Positions 1 to 9,733 are shown, counted from the stretch's first letter. The stretch: 64,000 bases of DNA from Pantoea sp. SoEX (GCF_009829945.1 NZ_SZZT01000002.1:62001-126000); one strand, 5' to 3'. Numbers and translations: made by a program. Notes: generated by a model from the sequence alone, not told the origin.

Positions 1-138
1 GCATTTATTGAAGCTATTCCATTTAGAGAAACTAGAGAATATGTTAAAAATGTATTACTATATAATGCGTACTACAATTATATCACTGGAAAACCTAAAC
101 ACATTCTTACATCAAGTGAATGGAAATACCACTACTAA
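1..138 (+). CDS. slt: Soluble lytic murein transglycosylase, C-terminal end (partial)
   Basis: The window opens inside a reading frame (frame 1) that ends in TAA at 136-138, giving the last 45 residues of a protein. The peptide contains IPFRETREYVKNVL, then NAYYNYITGK and SSEWKYHY at the end. This matches the extreme C-terminus of E. coli Slt70, whose tail has IPF.ETRGYVKNVL.Y.AYY and ends near a TEW motif. Slt is a periplasmic enzyme that cleaves the MurNAc-GlcNAc bond with formation of 1,6-anhydroMurNAc. In E. coli slt lies just before the zero point of the map, close upstream of thrA, so the position supports the call. The genes usually in between (trpR, rob, creABCD, arcA) are missing. 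The catalytic part lies outside the window, so intactness cannot be judged. Confidence 0.85.
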   Translation, partial: AFIEAIPFRETREYVKNVLLYNAYYNYITGKPKHILTSSEWKYHY

Positions 139-588
139 TCTTAAATTTGATAAATATTGTTTAATGTATTCAAATAACTAATATAATTGGTTCTGGTATG
201 AGTTGTTTTATAAAACTTATATATATAATATTCCTAAAAAATAAATTATTTTCATCATATTTTTTTATATAATCTCACCTAGTGATTTGTCCGAACACTC
301 ACATTTAATTATTATTCAAAATAAATAACAAGTATTAAATATGATTAAAATATTATAAACAAAAATACATTCGTCAAATTATAATTAATTTTTAATAAAA
401 ATAATTATTTAATAATAATTTATTTACATTAAACGTTATATTATTAAAACAATATATTTTACAAAAATTAAATTCAGCATCGCTGTTACTATGTATATTA
501 AAAGTGAATATACATAAAAAAAGAAAAATAACTTACTTAAAAAAGATATTTATCAACTTTTTTGTTAATACTCAGGAGAGTTTGCCTC
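139..588. other. Non-coding spacer slt-thrA
   Basis: About 450 bases with no credible reading frame. I see no remnant of trpR, arcA or the other genes that sit here in E. coli. I also find no threonine/isoleucine-rich leader peptide and no GC-rich terminator before thrA, so the thr attenuator appears to be lost. The one structured element is the inverted repeat at 491-515. A Shine-Dalgarno AGGAGAG lies at 574-580, just before thrA. Confidence 0.6.
491..515. repeat. Inverted repeat upstream of thrA
   Basis: ATGTATATT at 491-499 and its exact complement AATATACAT at 507-515 form a 9-bp stem with a 7-base loop. A run of A, not T, follows on the plus strand, so it does not look like an intrinsic terminator of plus-strand transcription. 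It could be an RNA hairpin in the thr leader or chance in AT-rich DNA. Confidence 0.4.
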
Positions 589-3000
589 ATGCGAGTGCTG
601 AAATTTGGTGAAACATCAATGGAAAATGCTAAACTTTTGGTTCTAGCAGCTGAAATTGTAGAAGATAATGCGAAACAAGGACAAGTGATAACTGTACTGT
701 CTTCTACGACTTATTTATTACAATTAATACAAAAAAAAATTAATATTAGAGATGCTAAAAATATTTTTTCTAATTTGTTATTAGATTTAGTCAATATTCA
801 GCCAAAATTAAATTTTGGTTATTTAAACAATTTCATAGAACTAGAATTTAATAAAATAAGGAAGATGCTTAACGGAATAAAATTATTAAAAAATTGTCCA
901 GATGAAATATATGCTTCTATTATATTTACAGGAGGAAAAATTTCTGTTGTTATTATGGCAGAAATATTAAAGGTTCGAAATAATAGTATTAGTATAATCA
1001 ATCCAGTAAAAAAATTACTTTCACATGGGAATTACTTGGAATCTAAAATTGATATAATTGAATCTAGTAAACGAATTAAAAGTGAGCTTGAGAATATTAA
1101 GAAAACTAATATTATTCTTATGATTGGTTCAATAGCTGGAAATAAAAATAACGAAATAGTACTACTGGGAAATGATGGTTCAAATTATTCAGCAGCAGCA
1201 TTAGCAGCATGTATTAATGCAGAAGTATGCGAGATATGGACTAACATCGATGGATTATATTCGTGTGATTTATCTTACATTAATAATGCAAAATTATTAA
1301 AATCAATATCATATACTGAAGCAGTAGATTTAGCTTATTTTGGTTGCAAAATATTTGATTTAAGAACTGCAAAAATTTTTAATAATTTTAAAATTCCTTG
1401 TTTGATTAAAAATATTTATAATGTCAAATCTACTGGAACTTTAATTAGCAATAAAAAACTTAAACAAAATAATAAGTTAGTCAAAAGTATAGTTAGTTTA
1501 AGTGATATAGTAATGTTGAATATTTCTGGACCAGCTGTCAATTATATATTGAGTGTATTATCTCGTATAATTTCTTTTGTGTCAAATGCTGGTATTTTAA
1601 TATTTTCTCTCATACAAACTTATTCAGAACCTAGCATTAGTTTTTACATATTAGAAAAGGATTTGCAACTAATTAATCAAATATTTAACAAAGAATTTGA
1701 ATTACAAAAAATATTATGTAATTCAATTAAAATAATTAAAAATTTAGGAATAATTTCAATTATAGGAGATGAAATATCTAATATTAAAGGAGTATATAAT
1801 AAGATTTTTTCAGCTCTAGAGCATGATAATATCAGTATTAAAGCAATATTACACAATCATTCTAAAAGCTCAATTTCAATTGTTATAAATGGTAACAATA
1901 TTATAGATAGTGTAAAAATAATATATTATTCGTTATTTGTTAATAACAAATCAATAGAAGTTTTTTTAATTGGAGTAGGTGGTGTAGGAAAGACACTATT
2001 GAATCAAATACATAGACAGCAAAATTTCTTAAAAAAAGAAAAACAAATAGAATTATACGTTTATGGAATTGCAAATTCACAAAAATCATTAACTAATTTA
2101 GGAGGTATTGAACTAAACAACTGGCAATTAAATCTCTGTAAAACTGGAAAACAATTTGATATCAATGAATGGATTAATTTAATCAAAAAATATTATTTGT
2201 CTAATCCAGTAATTGTAGACTGTACTTCTAGCCAAGAAATTGCTAATCAATATACAAATCTCCTATCTCACGGTTTCCATGTAGTTACGTCAAATAAAAA
2301 AGCTAATACATCTTCTTGGTATTATTATCAACAGATACGCTTTATTGCCAATAACACAAACCGCAAATTTTTGTATGAAACTAATGTTGGAGCTGGTTTA
2401 CCAGTGATCGAAAACTTAAAAAGTTTATTAAACTCAGGAGATCAATTTATAAAATTTTCAGGTATCCTATCAGGTTCTCTTTCATTTATATTTGGTAAAT
2501 TAGATGAAGGATTATCTATATCCGAAGCAACAGATATAGCGCGTAAAAAAGGTTATACTGAACCAGATCCAAGAGAAGATCTTAGTGGAAATGATGTTGC
2601 TCGTAAAATATTGATTTTAGCTAGAGAATTAGGTTATAAATTAGAATTAAAAGATATAAAAGTTGAACCCGTAGTGCCAAAAAATACGAGCAAAATTGAA
2701 AATTTTATGAAATATTTATCTAAATTTGATAATGTATTTAAAGATCGAGTATCTAAAGCTCGCAATTATGGTAAAGTACTTAGATTTGTTGGTACTATTC
2801 AAAAAGGTGGAATATGTGAAGTAAAAATTGATGAAGTATCAGAAAACAACCCGCTTTATAAAGTTAAAGATGGTGAAAACGCATTAGCATTTTATAGTAG
2901 TTATTATCAACCTATTCCATTATTGTTAAGAGGTTATGGTGCGGGAAATGATGTAACAGCAGCTGGTGTATTTGCTGATTTACTTCACACTTTATCATAA
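589..3000 (+). CDS. thrA: Bifunctional aspartokinase I / homoserine dehydrogenase I
   Basis: 803 residues (E. coli 820). The ATG at 589 is chosen over an upstream TTG because it gives MRVLKF exactly as in E. coli and has AGGAGAG 8 bases upstream. The N-terminal half (about 1-290) is the aspartokinase domain, 300-450 is the ACT-like regulatory region, and 455-803 is homoserine dehydrogenase with the NAD(P) loop GVGGVG at 462-467 and the motifs [13 protein letters not shown] and [19 protein letters not shown]. The dehydrogenase half is very well conserved. The kinase half is not: KFGGTS reads KFGETS (5-10), the GE.(M)S loop reads TGGKIS (114-119), GR.GSDYSA reads GNDGSNYSA (194-202), and HPRT reads DLRT (257-260). 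I infer that homoserine dehydrogenase activity is kept while aspartokinase activity is weak or lost. First gene of thrABC; 17 bases to thrB. Confidence 0.95.
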   Translation: MRVLKFGETSMENAKLLVLAAEIVEDNAKQGQVITVLSSTTYLLQLIQKKINIRDAKNIFSNLLLDLVNIQPKLNFGYLNNFIELEFNKIRKMLNGIKLLKNCPDEIYASIIFTGGKISVVIMAEILKVRNNSISIINPVKKLLSHGNYLESKIDIIESSKRIKSELENIKKTNIILMIGSIAGNKNNEIVLLGNDGSNYSAAALAACINAEVCEIWTNIDGLYSCDLSYINNAKLLKSISYTEAVDLAYFGCKIFDLRTAKIFNNFKIPCLIKNIYNVKSTGTLISNKKLKQNNKLVKSIVSLSDIVMLNISGPAVNYILSVLSRIISFVSNAGILIFSLIQTYSEPSISFYILEKDLQLINQIFNKEFELQKILCNSIKIIKNLGIISIIGDEISNIKGVYNKIFSALEHDNISIKAILHNHSKSSISIVINGNNIIDSVKIIYYSLFVNNKSIEVFLIGVGGVGKTLLNQIHRQQNFLKKEKQIELYVYGIANSQKSLTNLGGIELNNWQLNLCKTGKQFDINEWINLIKKYYLSNPVIVDCTSSQEIANQYTNLLSHGFHVVTSNKKANTSSWYYYQQIRFIANNTNRKFLYETNVGAGLPVIENLKSLLNSGDQFIKFSGILSGSLSFIFGKLDEGLSISEATDIARKKGYTEPDPREDLSGNDVARKILILARELGYKLELKDIKVEPVVPKNTSKIENFMKYLSKFDNVFKDRVSKARNYGKVLRFVGTIQKGGICEVKIDEVSENNPLYKVKDGENALAFYSSYYQPIPLLLRGYGAGNDVTAAGVFADLLHTLS

Positions 3001-3017
3001 AAGTTAGGAATATAATA

Positions 3018-3947
3018 ATGGTAAAAATTTACGCACCAGCATCTATTGGTAATGTTAATGTGGGATTTGATGTTTTAGGTGTAGCAATTGCACCGATAGA
3101 TGGTTCAATTTTAGGTGATTGTGTAACGGTTAGATCTTCTAATCATTTTAAATTATATAATATAGGACATTTTGCAAATAAACTACCCAATAATACAGAA
3201 GATAATATTATATATCAATGTTGGCAATATTTTTGTAAAAAAATTAACACCATCACACCAGTAGAAATAATATTAGAAAAAAATTTGCCTATAGGATCTG
3301 GTTTAGGATCTAGCGCTTGTTCTATAGTAGCTGGCTTAGTAGCCATTAACGAATTTTTTGGTAATCCACTTGATAATAATGAGTTATTATTATTAATGGG
3401 TAATTTAGAAGGTTATATTTCTCATAGTATACATTACGATAATGTAGCACCATGTTTTTTAGGAGGCATGCAATTTATTCTAGAAGAAAATAATATAATC
3501 AGTCAGAAAATACCATTTTTTAATGATTTACTGTGGGTAATATCATATCCTGGTATCAATATATCTACAGCTCAAGCACGTTCAATTTTACCTTTACAAT
3601 ATTGTAGAAATGATTGTATTAAACATAGCCAATTACTAGCTGGATTTATTCACGCTTGTTACACCAATCAGCTCAATTTGGCTCTCATGCTAATGAGAGA
3701 TATAATAGCTGAACCATACCGTATTAAATTATTGCCAAATTTCTTGAAAGTACAAAAAGAATTACAAACTATAGGTGCAATGGTATGTGGCATTTCTGGA
3801 TCTGGTCCTACAATTTTTACTATTTGTAAAAAAATTGATCAGGCAAATCTTGTAGCAGAATGGCTAAAAAATAATTACTTAAGAAGTAGTGATGGTTTTG
3901 TTCACATTTGTCGCATAGATAATTTCGGTGCACGAAAATTAGGATAA
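3018..3947 (+). CDS. thrB: Homoserine kinase
   Basis: 309 residues (E. coli 310). It phosphorylates homoserine to O-phosphohomoserine with ATP, the fourth step from aspartate to threonine. It is a GHMP kinase: the ATP-binding glycine-rich motif [12 protein letters not shown] lies at 91-102, the N-terminal substrate region has [15 protein letters not shown], and the third GHMP motif [10 protein letters not shown] is near 257-266. The ATG at 3018 gives MVKIYAP, matching E. coli MVKVYAP. It sits 17 bases after thrA and 4 bases before thrC, so the three genes should be cotranscribed. No missing motif is visible. Confidence 0.97.
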   Translation: MVKIYAPASIGNVNVGFDVLGVAIAPIDGSILGDCVTVRSSNHFKLYNIGHFANKLPNNTEDNIIYQCWQYFCKKINTITPVEIILEKNLPIGSGLGSSACSIVAGLVAINEFFGNPLDNNELLLLMGNLEGYISHSIHYDNVAPCFLGGMQFILEENNIISQKIPFFNDLLWVISYPGINISTAQARSILPLQYCRNDCIKHSQLLAGFIHACYTNQLNLALMLMRDIIAEPYRIKLLPNFLKVQKELQTIGAMVCGISGSGPTIFTICKKIDQANLVAEWLKNNYLRSSDGFVHICRIDNFGARKLG

Positions 3948-3951
3948 AAAC

Positions 3952-5232
3952 ATGAAATTATATAATATTAAGTATCATAATGAACAAGTAAGTTTTATTC
4001 AAGCTGCTAAAAAGGGTTTGGGGTCTAAACAAGGACTGTTTTTCCCAGTAAATCTTCCAAATTTTAATTTAGATACTATTAATAGTATGCTGAAAATTAA
4101 TTTTATAGATCGTAGTTACGAAATTTTACATTCTTATATAGGAAATGAGATAACATCAAATAACTTGTTAATGTGTATTAAAAACGCATTTTCTTTCCCT
4201 GTTCCCATAAAGAATATATCTCATAATATTTCCTGTGTAGAATTGTTTCATGGTCCAACGTTAGCATTTAAGGACTTTGGTGGCAGATTTTTAGCACAAA
4301 TACTTGCATGTATTTGTGATAAAGAAAAAATTACTATTTTAACTGCCACTTCTGGCGATACTGGAGCCGCAATATCACATGCATTTTATGGTATGGACAA
4401 TATAAGAGTTGTAATTTTATATCCAAAAAATAGAATTAGTCCTTTACAAGAAAAGTTATTTTGTACAATGGGAGAAAATATTGAAACTATTGCTATAGAA
4501 AGTGATTTTGATACATGTCAATCATTAGTAAAAATGGCATTTGATGATGTATATTTAAACAAATCAATACATTTAAATTCAGCTAATTCAATTAATATTT
4601 GTAGGCTTTTAGCACAAATTTGTTATTATTTTGAAGCTTTAGCTGCTTTTCCTGAAGAAATAAGAAATAATTTAGTAATATCAGTACCAAGTGGAAATTT
4701 TGGAAATCTAACTGCTGGGCTTTTAGCAAAATCCTTGGGTTTACCAATAAAACGATTTATAGCTGCTACAAATACAAATAACACAGTGCCCAGATTTTTA
4801 GATAGTGGTATATGGGAACCACACATAACTATCCCTACTATATCAAATGCTATGGATGTTAGTAATCCAAACAATTGGCCAAGAATAAAAGAACTTTTTC
4901 ATAGAAAATCTTGGAAACTAACAGATTTGTTTTACGGTGTAGTGTCTGATGAAAAAACTAAATCATCTATTAGTAAATTAGATAAAATTGGTTACCTTTC
5001 AGATCCTCATTCTACTATAGCATGGCATGTATTAAAAAATAGTATAAAAGAAAAAGAACATGGTTTATTTTTAGGAACTGCACATCCTGCTAAATTTCAA
5101 GATGTTATTGAAAATATTTTGAATAAAAAAATAAGATTACCCTATGAATTAACAAAATATAATAAACTTCCTTTATTATCATATACAATGAAACCAAATT
5201 TTAATATTTTGCGTGAATTTTTGCTGAAATAA
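3952..5232 (+). CDS. thrC: Threonine synthase
   Basis: 426 residues (E. coli 428). This pyridoxal-phosphate enzyme converts O-phosphohomoserine to threonine. The cofactor lysine is Lys107 in the motif LAFKDFGGRF (104-113), and the phosphate-binding stretch TATSGDTGAA follows, as in the family. The motif VSVPSGNFGN, here ISVPSGNFGN, is also present. Start ATG at 3952 is 4 bases after the thrB stop, completing the thrABC operon. With ilvIH and leuABCD further on, threonine made here could also feed isoleucine synthesis, although ilvA is not in this window. Confidence 0.97.
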   Translation: MKLYNIKYHNEQVSFIQAAKKGLGSKQGLFFPVNLPNFNLDTINSMLKINFIDRSYEILHSYIGNEITSNNLLMCIKNAFSFPVPIKNISHNISCVELFHGPTLAFKDFGGRFLAQILACICDKEKITILTATSGDTGAAISHAFYGMDNIRVVILYPKNRISPLQEKLFCTMGENIETIAIESDFDTCQSLVKMAFDDVYLNKSIHLNSANSINICRLLAQICYYFEALAAFPEEIRNNLVISVPSGNFGNLTAGLLAKSLGLPIKRFIAATNTNNTVPRFLDSGIWEPHITIPTISNAMDVSNPNNWPRIKELFHRKSWKLTDLFYGVVSDEKTKSSISKLDKIGYLSDPHSTIAWHVLKNSIKEKEHGLFLGTAHPAKFQDVIENILNKKIRLPYELTKYNKLPLLSYTMKPNFNILREFLLK

Positions 5233-5351
5233 ATATTTTTTAAATCCCATAGTAATCTAACCAAAATAGTAATCACTGCAAAGCAATTAATAAATTTCAA
5301 TACATTTTGTTAATTTATGGCTATTTATAATATCAATTAAATCGAGATAAT

Positions 5352-5915
5352 ATGAATATCATAAAAATTGGAATTATTTCTGTATCAGATCGTGCTTATC
5401 ATGGTATTTATCATGATAAAAACATACCAATATTAACAAACTGGTTAAATTATGCTATTAATACACCAATCAAATTAGAAGTTCACCTAATACCAGATGA
5501 ACAACATTTAATTGAAAAATTAATTTGTAAATTAGTAGATAAAATGAATTGTCATTTAGTTTTAACTGCAGGCGGTACTGGACCAACAAAAAAAGATGTT
5601 ACACCTGATGCTACTTTAGCAATAGCAGATAGAGAACTACCTGGTTTTGGTGAACAAATGCGTCAAATTAGCCTTCGGTTTGTATCCACTGCATTATTGT
5701 CAAGGCAAGTTGCTGTAATTCGTAATAGTTCATTAATAATTAATCTACCTGGTCAACCTAAATCAATTCAAGAAACACTAGAAGGTTTTAGAGATAAAAA
5801 AGGCGATATAAAAATACCAGGTATTTTTGCATGTATACCACATTGTCTAGAATTGTTAAATAACCACCTAATTATTAAAATTAATCCAAATTTAATAGCA
5901 AATAGTATCACTTAG
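5352..5915 (+). CDS. mog: Molybdopterin adenylyltransferase
   Basis: 187 residues (E. coli Mog 195). In E. coli it adenylates molybdopterin before molybdenum insertion into the cofactor. The sequence is a close match along its length, with the MoCF-family motifs TAGGTGPTKKDVTPDAT (near 74-90), PGFGEQMRQISL and NLPGQPKSIQETLEGF. It lies at the E. coli position between thrC (talB and others lost) and dnaK. Its retention is odd in a reduced genome, because no other molybdenum-cofactor gene is visible in the window. The C-terminal tail is slightly shorter than in E. coli. I see no frameshift. Confidence 0.93.
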   Translation: MNIIKIGIISVSDRAYHGIYHDKNIPILTNWLNYAINTPIKLEVHLIPDEQHLIEKLICKLVDKMNCHLVLTAGGTGPTKKDVTPDATLAIADRELPGFGEQMRQISLRFVSTALLSRQVAVIRNSSLIINLPGQPKSIQETLEGFRDKKGDIKIPGIFACIPHCLELLNNHLIIKINPNLIANSIT

Positions 5916-6244
5916 TACTAACCAACAATTAATGATTTAATACATATAATAATTAAAGATACCAAAAATACACGTATATTTAATAATATACATGTTGCAT
6001 CTATATTTCGTATTTGATTTATAAATTAATATTATTTTATATAAAATGAATATAAATACAAATATTTTTTAAAAATACCCTTGATGGTTATATAACCGAT
6101 CCCCATGTACCTGTCATTAGATGTTGTGAAACTAATTTATAAAGAAGCGTATTACAAGATAAGTTTAAGTTGCAGTTAATGGTTATTATTTATATATTAG
6201 GTATCACAACCCAATTTGACAAAAGTTAAAGGGGAGACGTTTAG
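5916..6244 (+). other. mog-dnaK spacer with dnaK promoter region
   Basis: A 329-base non-coding spacer. It holds an imperfect hairpin at 5970-5995 (arms of 11 bases with one mismatch and a 4-base loop, no T-run) shortly after mog, the sigma-32-type promoter at 6078-6109, and a GGGGAG ribosome-binding site at 6231-6236 before the dnaK ATG. I see no remnant of yaaH, which lies here in E. coli. Confidence 0.6.
6078..6109 (+). promoter_or_regulatory. Sigma-32 (RpoH) heat-shock promoter of dnaKJ
   Basis: CCCTTGAT at 6078-6085 followed, after 15 bases, by CCCCATGTA at 6101-6109 fits the RpoH consensus (CTTGAA, 13-17 bases, CCCCATNT) and closely resembles the E. coli dnaK P1 promoter. The GC-rich boxes stand out in a spacer that is otherwise almost all A and T, which argues for selection. 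The start codon is about 135 bases downstream, leaving a long 5' untranslated leader. Confidence 0.85.
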
Positions 6245-8161
6245 ATGGGTAAGATTATTGGTATTGACCTAGGTACAACTAACTCTTGTGTAGCTATAAT
6301 GGATGGAACACAAGTTCGCGTGTTAGAAAATGCTGAAGGTGATCGAACTACTCCGTCTATTATAGCTTACACTCAGGATGCAGAAATTCTGGTCGGTCAA
6401 CCGGCTAAACGTCAAGCAGTTACTAACCCGCAGAATACATTATTTGCTATAAAAAGATTAATTGGACGTAGATTTAAAGATGAGGAAGTACAGCGTGATA
6501 TAAAAATCATGCCATATAAAATCATCAAAGCAGATAATGGTGATGCTTGGCTAGAAGTAAAAGGTCAGAAAATGGCTCCTCCACAAATTTCTGCTGAAGT
6601 ATTAAAAAAAATGAAAAAAACCGCAGAAGACTTTCTTGGTGAATCAGTTAGCGAAGCAGTTATTACAGTTCCCGCTTATTTTAATGATGCACAACGTCAG
6701 GCAACTAAAGATGCAGGAAGAATTGCTGGTCTTGAGGTTAAGAGGATAATTAACGAGCCTACAGCAGCAGCTTTGGCATATGGTTTAGACAAAGCTAAAG
6801 GAAATAAAACTATTGCAGTATACGATTTAGGTGGAGGCACTTTTGATATTTCAGTTATTGAAATAGATGAAGTGGATGGAGAAAAAACTTTTGAAGTTTT
6901 AGCTACTAATGGTGATACTCATTTAGGTGGAGAAGATTTTGATAGTCGCTTAATAAATTATTTAGTTGCTGAATTTAAAAAAGATCAAGGAATTGATTTA
7001 CATAAAGATCCATTAGCTATGCAACGTTTAAAAGAAGCTGCAGAAAAAGCAAAAATTGAACTTTCTTCTGTTCAACAAACTGATGTTAATTTACCATATA
7101 TTACTGCAGATGCAGCTGGTCCAAAACATCTAAATATTAAGCTAACTCGTGCGAAATTAGAGTCATTAGTAGAAGATTTAGTTGAACGTTCTATTGAACC
7201 ATTAAAAGTTGCTCTAAAAGATGCTGGTTTGTCAATATCTGACATACATGATGTAATCTTAGTAGGTGGTCAAACACGTATGCCACTAGTACAATCAAAA
7301 GTAACTAATTTTTTTGGCAAAGAACCTCGTAAAGATGTAAATCCTGATGAAGCAGTTGCAGTTGGCGCAGCGGTACAAGGTGGAGTTTTAGGTGGCGATA
7401 TTAAGGATGTTCTTTTATTAGATGTTACTCCTTTATCATTAGGTATTGAAACAATGGGAGGAGTAATGACTTCTTTAATTAGCAAAAATACAACGATACC
7501 TACTAAACACAGTCAAGTGTTTTCAACAGCCGAAGATAATCAATCTGCAGTGACAATTCATGTACTTCAAGGAGAAAGAAAACGTGCTAATGACAATAAA
7601 TCTTTAGGACAATTTAATTTAGATGGAATTCAACCTGCACCTAGAGGTATGCCACAAATTGAAGTTACATTTGATATTGATGCTGATGGTATCTTACATG
7701 TTTCAGCAAAAGATAAGAATAGTGGTAAAGAACAAAAAATAACTATTAAAGCTTCTTCTGGTCTAAATGATCAAGAAATAGAAAAAATGGTACGTGATGC
7801 AGAAGCAAATGCTGAATCTGATCGTAAATTCGAGGATTTAGTTAAGGTTCGTAATCAAGGTGATCAAATTATCCATAGTACTCGTAAGCAACTTGATTCA
7901 ATAGGTGATAAAATTTCTTTAGAAGATAAGAATGCTATTAAATCATCTTTATTAGAATTAGAAAATGCGATAAAAAGTGAAAACAAGAGTGAAATTGAAA
8001 CTAAGATACAAGCATTAATTGAAGTATCAACTAAATTAATGACGGCATCTCAACAAGATAAAAATCAAGATAGCAATATGAATTCTAGTTCTACAACAAG
8101 TAAAAAAGATGATAATGTAGTGGATGCTGAATTTGAAGAAGTAAAAGATAACAAGAAATAA
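6245..8161 (+). CDS. dnaK: Chaperone Hsp70
   Basis: 638 residues, identical in length to E. coli DnaK. It folds proteins through ATP-driven cycles with DnaJ and GrpE in the cytoplasm. The N-terminal ATPase domain begins [15 protein letters not shown] with the phosphate loop at 6-14; the second phosphate motif is [14 protein letters not shown], and the adenosine motif is [10 protein letters not shown]. The interdomain linker is [12 protein letters not shown], followed by the substrate-binding domain and the acidic tail ending EEVKDNKK. It is preceded by a sigma-32 promoter and a strong GGGGAG ribosome-binding site. Codon usage near the 5' end is less AT-rich than neighbouring genes, consistent with high expression. 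Confidence 0.99.
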   Translation: MGKIIGIDLGTTNSCVAIMDGTQVRVLENAEGDRTTPSIIAYTQDAEILVGQPAKRQAVTNPQNTLFAIKRLIGRRFKDEEVQRDIKIMPYKIIKADNGDAWLEVKGQKMAPPQISAEVLKKMKKTAEDFLGESVSEAVITVPAYFNDAQRQATKDAGRIAGLEVKRIINEPTAAALAYGLDKAKGNKTIAVYDLGGGTFDISVIEIDEVDGEKTFEVLATNGDTHLGGEDFDSRLINYLVAEFKKDQGIDLHKDPLAMQRLKEAAEKAKIELSSVQQTDVNLPYITADAAGPKHLNIKLTRAKLESLVEDLVERSIEPLKVALKDAGLSISDIHDVILVGGQTRMPLVQSKVTNFFGKEPRKDVNPDEAVAVGAAVQGGVLGGDIKDVLLLDVTPLSLGIETMGGVMTSLISKNTTIPTKHSQVFSTAEDNQSAVTIHVLQGERKRANDNKSLGQFNLDGIQPAPRGMPQIEVTFDIDADGILHVSAKDKNSGKEQKITIKASSGLNDQEIEKMVRDAEANAESDRKFEDLVKVRNQGDQIIHSTRKQLDSIGDKISLEDKNAIKSSLLELENAIKSENKSEIETKIQALIEVSTKLMTASQQDKNQDSNMNSSSTTSKKDDNVVDAEFEEVKDNKK

Positions 8162-8203
8162 TTTCATCTATGTTTGATTGTTTTATTATCTTATTAAAAT
8201 TTT

Positions 8204-8235
8204 CATAGGCGCGCGACCTAAATTTCGCGCCTGTG
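8204..8235 (+). promoter_or_regulatory. GC-rich hairpin between dnaK and dnaJ
   Basis: CATAGGCGCG at 8204-8213 pairs with CGCGCCTGTG at 8226-8235 (10 bp with one G-T wobble, 12-base loop). There is no T-run after it, so it is unlikely to be a strong terminator. E. coli also has a GC-rich stem in the dnaK-dnaJ gap. Likely roles are mRNA processing or stability, or partial attenuation that lowers DnaJ relative to DnaK. It lies 24 bases upstream of the dnaJ start. Confidence 0.7.
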
Positions 8236-8259
8236 GAATATGTTAAGGATTGTGAAAAA

Positions 8260-9387
8260 ATGGCGAAAAATGATTATTACGAAATTTTAGGTATTGATAA
8301 GTCAGCAGATGAACGTGAAATTAAAAAAGCTTATAAACGCCTAGCAATGAAGTTTCATCCAGATCGCAATCCTGGTGATAAAAAGGCAGAAGAAAAATTT
8401 AAAGAAGTTAAAGAGGCATATGAAATTTTAATTGATTCCAATAAAAGAGCAGCTTATGACCAATATGGACATTCTGCTTTTGAAAAAGTTAATATGGGTA
8501 GTAATGCAGATTTTGGTGATATTTTTGGAGATGTGTTTGGTGATATTTTCGGTAGTAATCGTCGTCAAAGATCATCTAGAGGTTCAGATTTGCGCTACAA
8601 TTTAGAACTTACTCTTGAAGAAGTGGTATTAGGTGTTACAAAAGATATTTATATTCCTACTTTGGTGGAATGTAAATTATGTCGAGGAAGTGGAACAAAA
8701 ATAGGAACTAAACCTCAAACATGTAATACTTGTCATGGTTCTGGACAAATTCAAATTAGACAAGGTTTTTTTACAGTTCAGCAATCCTGTCCTAGTTGTC
8801 ATGGTGTGGGTTCAATTATTAAGAATCCTTGCAATATTTGCCATGGACAAGGAAGGATAAAAAAATCAAAAACTTTATCGGTAAAAATTCCAGGAGGAGT
8901 AGATACAGGTGATCGTATTAGGCTAAGTGGAGAAGGTGAAGCTGGAAAAAATGGAGCTCCATCAGGTGACTTATATGTCCAAGTATCAGTAAAAAAACAT
9001 GCAATTTTTGAGCGTGAAGATAACAATCTTTATTGTGAAGTCCCTATAAATTTTGCGATGGCAGCTCTAGGTGGTGAAATTGAGGTACCTACTTTAAATG
9101 GTAGAGTTAAACTAAAAATCCCATCTGAAACACAAACAAGTAAATTGTTTCGTATAAGAAGCAGAGGAGTGAAATCAGTTAGAACTGGTGTAGTAGGAGA
9201 TTTATTGTGTCGAGTTGTGGTAGAAACACCGGTTAGCCTTAACGAAAAACAAAAATATCTACTTAGTGAATTAGAAAAAAGTTTTGGAGGACCAACTGGA
9301 GAACGAAATAGTCCACGTTCTAAACGTTTTTTTGATGGTGTAAAAAAATTTTTTGAAGACCTCATTAAATCCAATAACCAACAATAG
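8260..9387 (+). CDS. dnaJ: Co-chaperone Hsp40
   Basis: 375 residues (E. coli 376). The ATG at 8260 gives [12 protein letters not shown], matching the family, and has AAGGA upstream; a GTG at 8233 is rejected because it adds nine residues unlike any DnaJ. The J domain carries HPD at 33-35. The glycine/phenylalanine region that follows is unusually poor in glycine ([25 protein letters not shown]). Four CxxCxGxG zinc-finger repeats follow: [24 protein letters not shown] and CNICHGQG. The C-terminal domain ends in [18 protein letters not shown] as in E. coli. It stimulates DnaK ATPase and delivers substrates. Downstream of dnaK, presumably in the same heat-shock operon. Confidence 0.98.
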   Translation: MAKNDYYEILGIDKSADEREIKKAYKRLAMKFHPDRNPGDKKAEEKFKEVKEAYEILIDSNKRAAYDQYGHSAFEKVNMGSNADFGDIFGDVFGDIFGSNRRQRSSRGSDLRYNLELTLEEVVLGVTKDIYIPTLVECKLCRGSGTKIGTKPQTCNTCHGSGQIQIRQGFFTVQQSCPSCHGVGSIIKNPCNICHGQGRIKKSKTLSVKIPGGVDTGDRIRLSGEGEAGKNGAPSGDLYVQVSVKKHAIFEREDNNLYCEVPINFAMAALGGEIEVPTLNGRVKLKIPSETQTSKLFRIRSRGVKSVRTGVVGDLLCRVVVETPVSLNEKQKYLLSELEKSFGGPTGERNSPRSKRFFDGVKKFFEDLIKSNNQQ

Positions 9388-9434
9388 ATAAATAGAAAAT
9401 TAAATTAAATAAATATTTTTGTAATTAATAACAG

Positions 9435-9464
9435 ACCACGTTGATTTACAAACCACGTTGATTT
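9435..9464. repeat. 13-bp direct repeat between dnaJ and rpsT
   Basis: ACCACGTTGATTT occurs at 9435-9447 and again, perfectly, at 9452-9464, with a 17-base period. It lies in the convergent gap between dnaJ (plus) and rpsT (minus). It has higher GC than its surroundings. It forms no convincing hairpin because both copies face the same way. Function unknown; a short tandem duplication inside the rpsT terminator region is possible. Confidence 0.7.
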
Positions 9465-9472
9465 TTTATATA

Positions 9473-9733
9473 TTATAGACTACTAATTCTTCTTATAAGT
9501 CTAGATTTATATCGAGCTGCCTTATTTTTGCTAATTAATCCTTTAGAAGATTGCCTATCTATTACTGGCTGCATTCTAATAAATGCATTTTGAGCTGCTG
9601 TTTTATCTCCTGATTCTATTGCAGAATAAACTTTTTTTATAAAAGTACGAACCATAGAGCGATAGCTAGAATTAATTTTACGACGTTTTTCAGATATGAT
9701 AGCTCTTTTTTTAGATGATTTAATATTGGCCAA
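9473..9733 (-). CDS. rpsT: 30S ribosomal protein S20
   Basis: 86 residues (E. coli 87). The sequence [18 protein letters not shown] and the motif [14 protein letters not shown] near the C-terminus are diagnostic of bS20, a very basic helical protein that binds 16S rRNA early in small-subunit assembly. It lies in opposite orientation between dnaJ and ribF, as in E. coli (where nhaAR and other genes also lie between dnaJ and rpsT). An AGGAAA stretch upstream of the start (minus strand) may serve as ribosome-binding site. Confidence 0.97.
   Translation of the reverse strand: MANIKSSKKRAIISEKRRKINSSYRSMVRTFIKKVYSAIESGDKTAAQNAFIRMQPVIDRQSSKGLISKNKAARYKSRLIRRISSL

Noticed and set aside
539-563. 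AAAAAG / CTTTTT stem just before the thrA ribosome-binding site
   Set aside because: Six A-T/G-C pairs with an 11-base loop are too weak to call an attenuator in a sequence this AT-rich.
562-588. Upstream TTG start extending thrA by nine codons
   Set aside because: The extension covers the Shine-Dalgarno and adds residues absent from other ThrA proteins.
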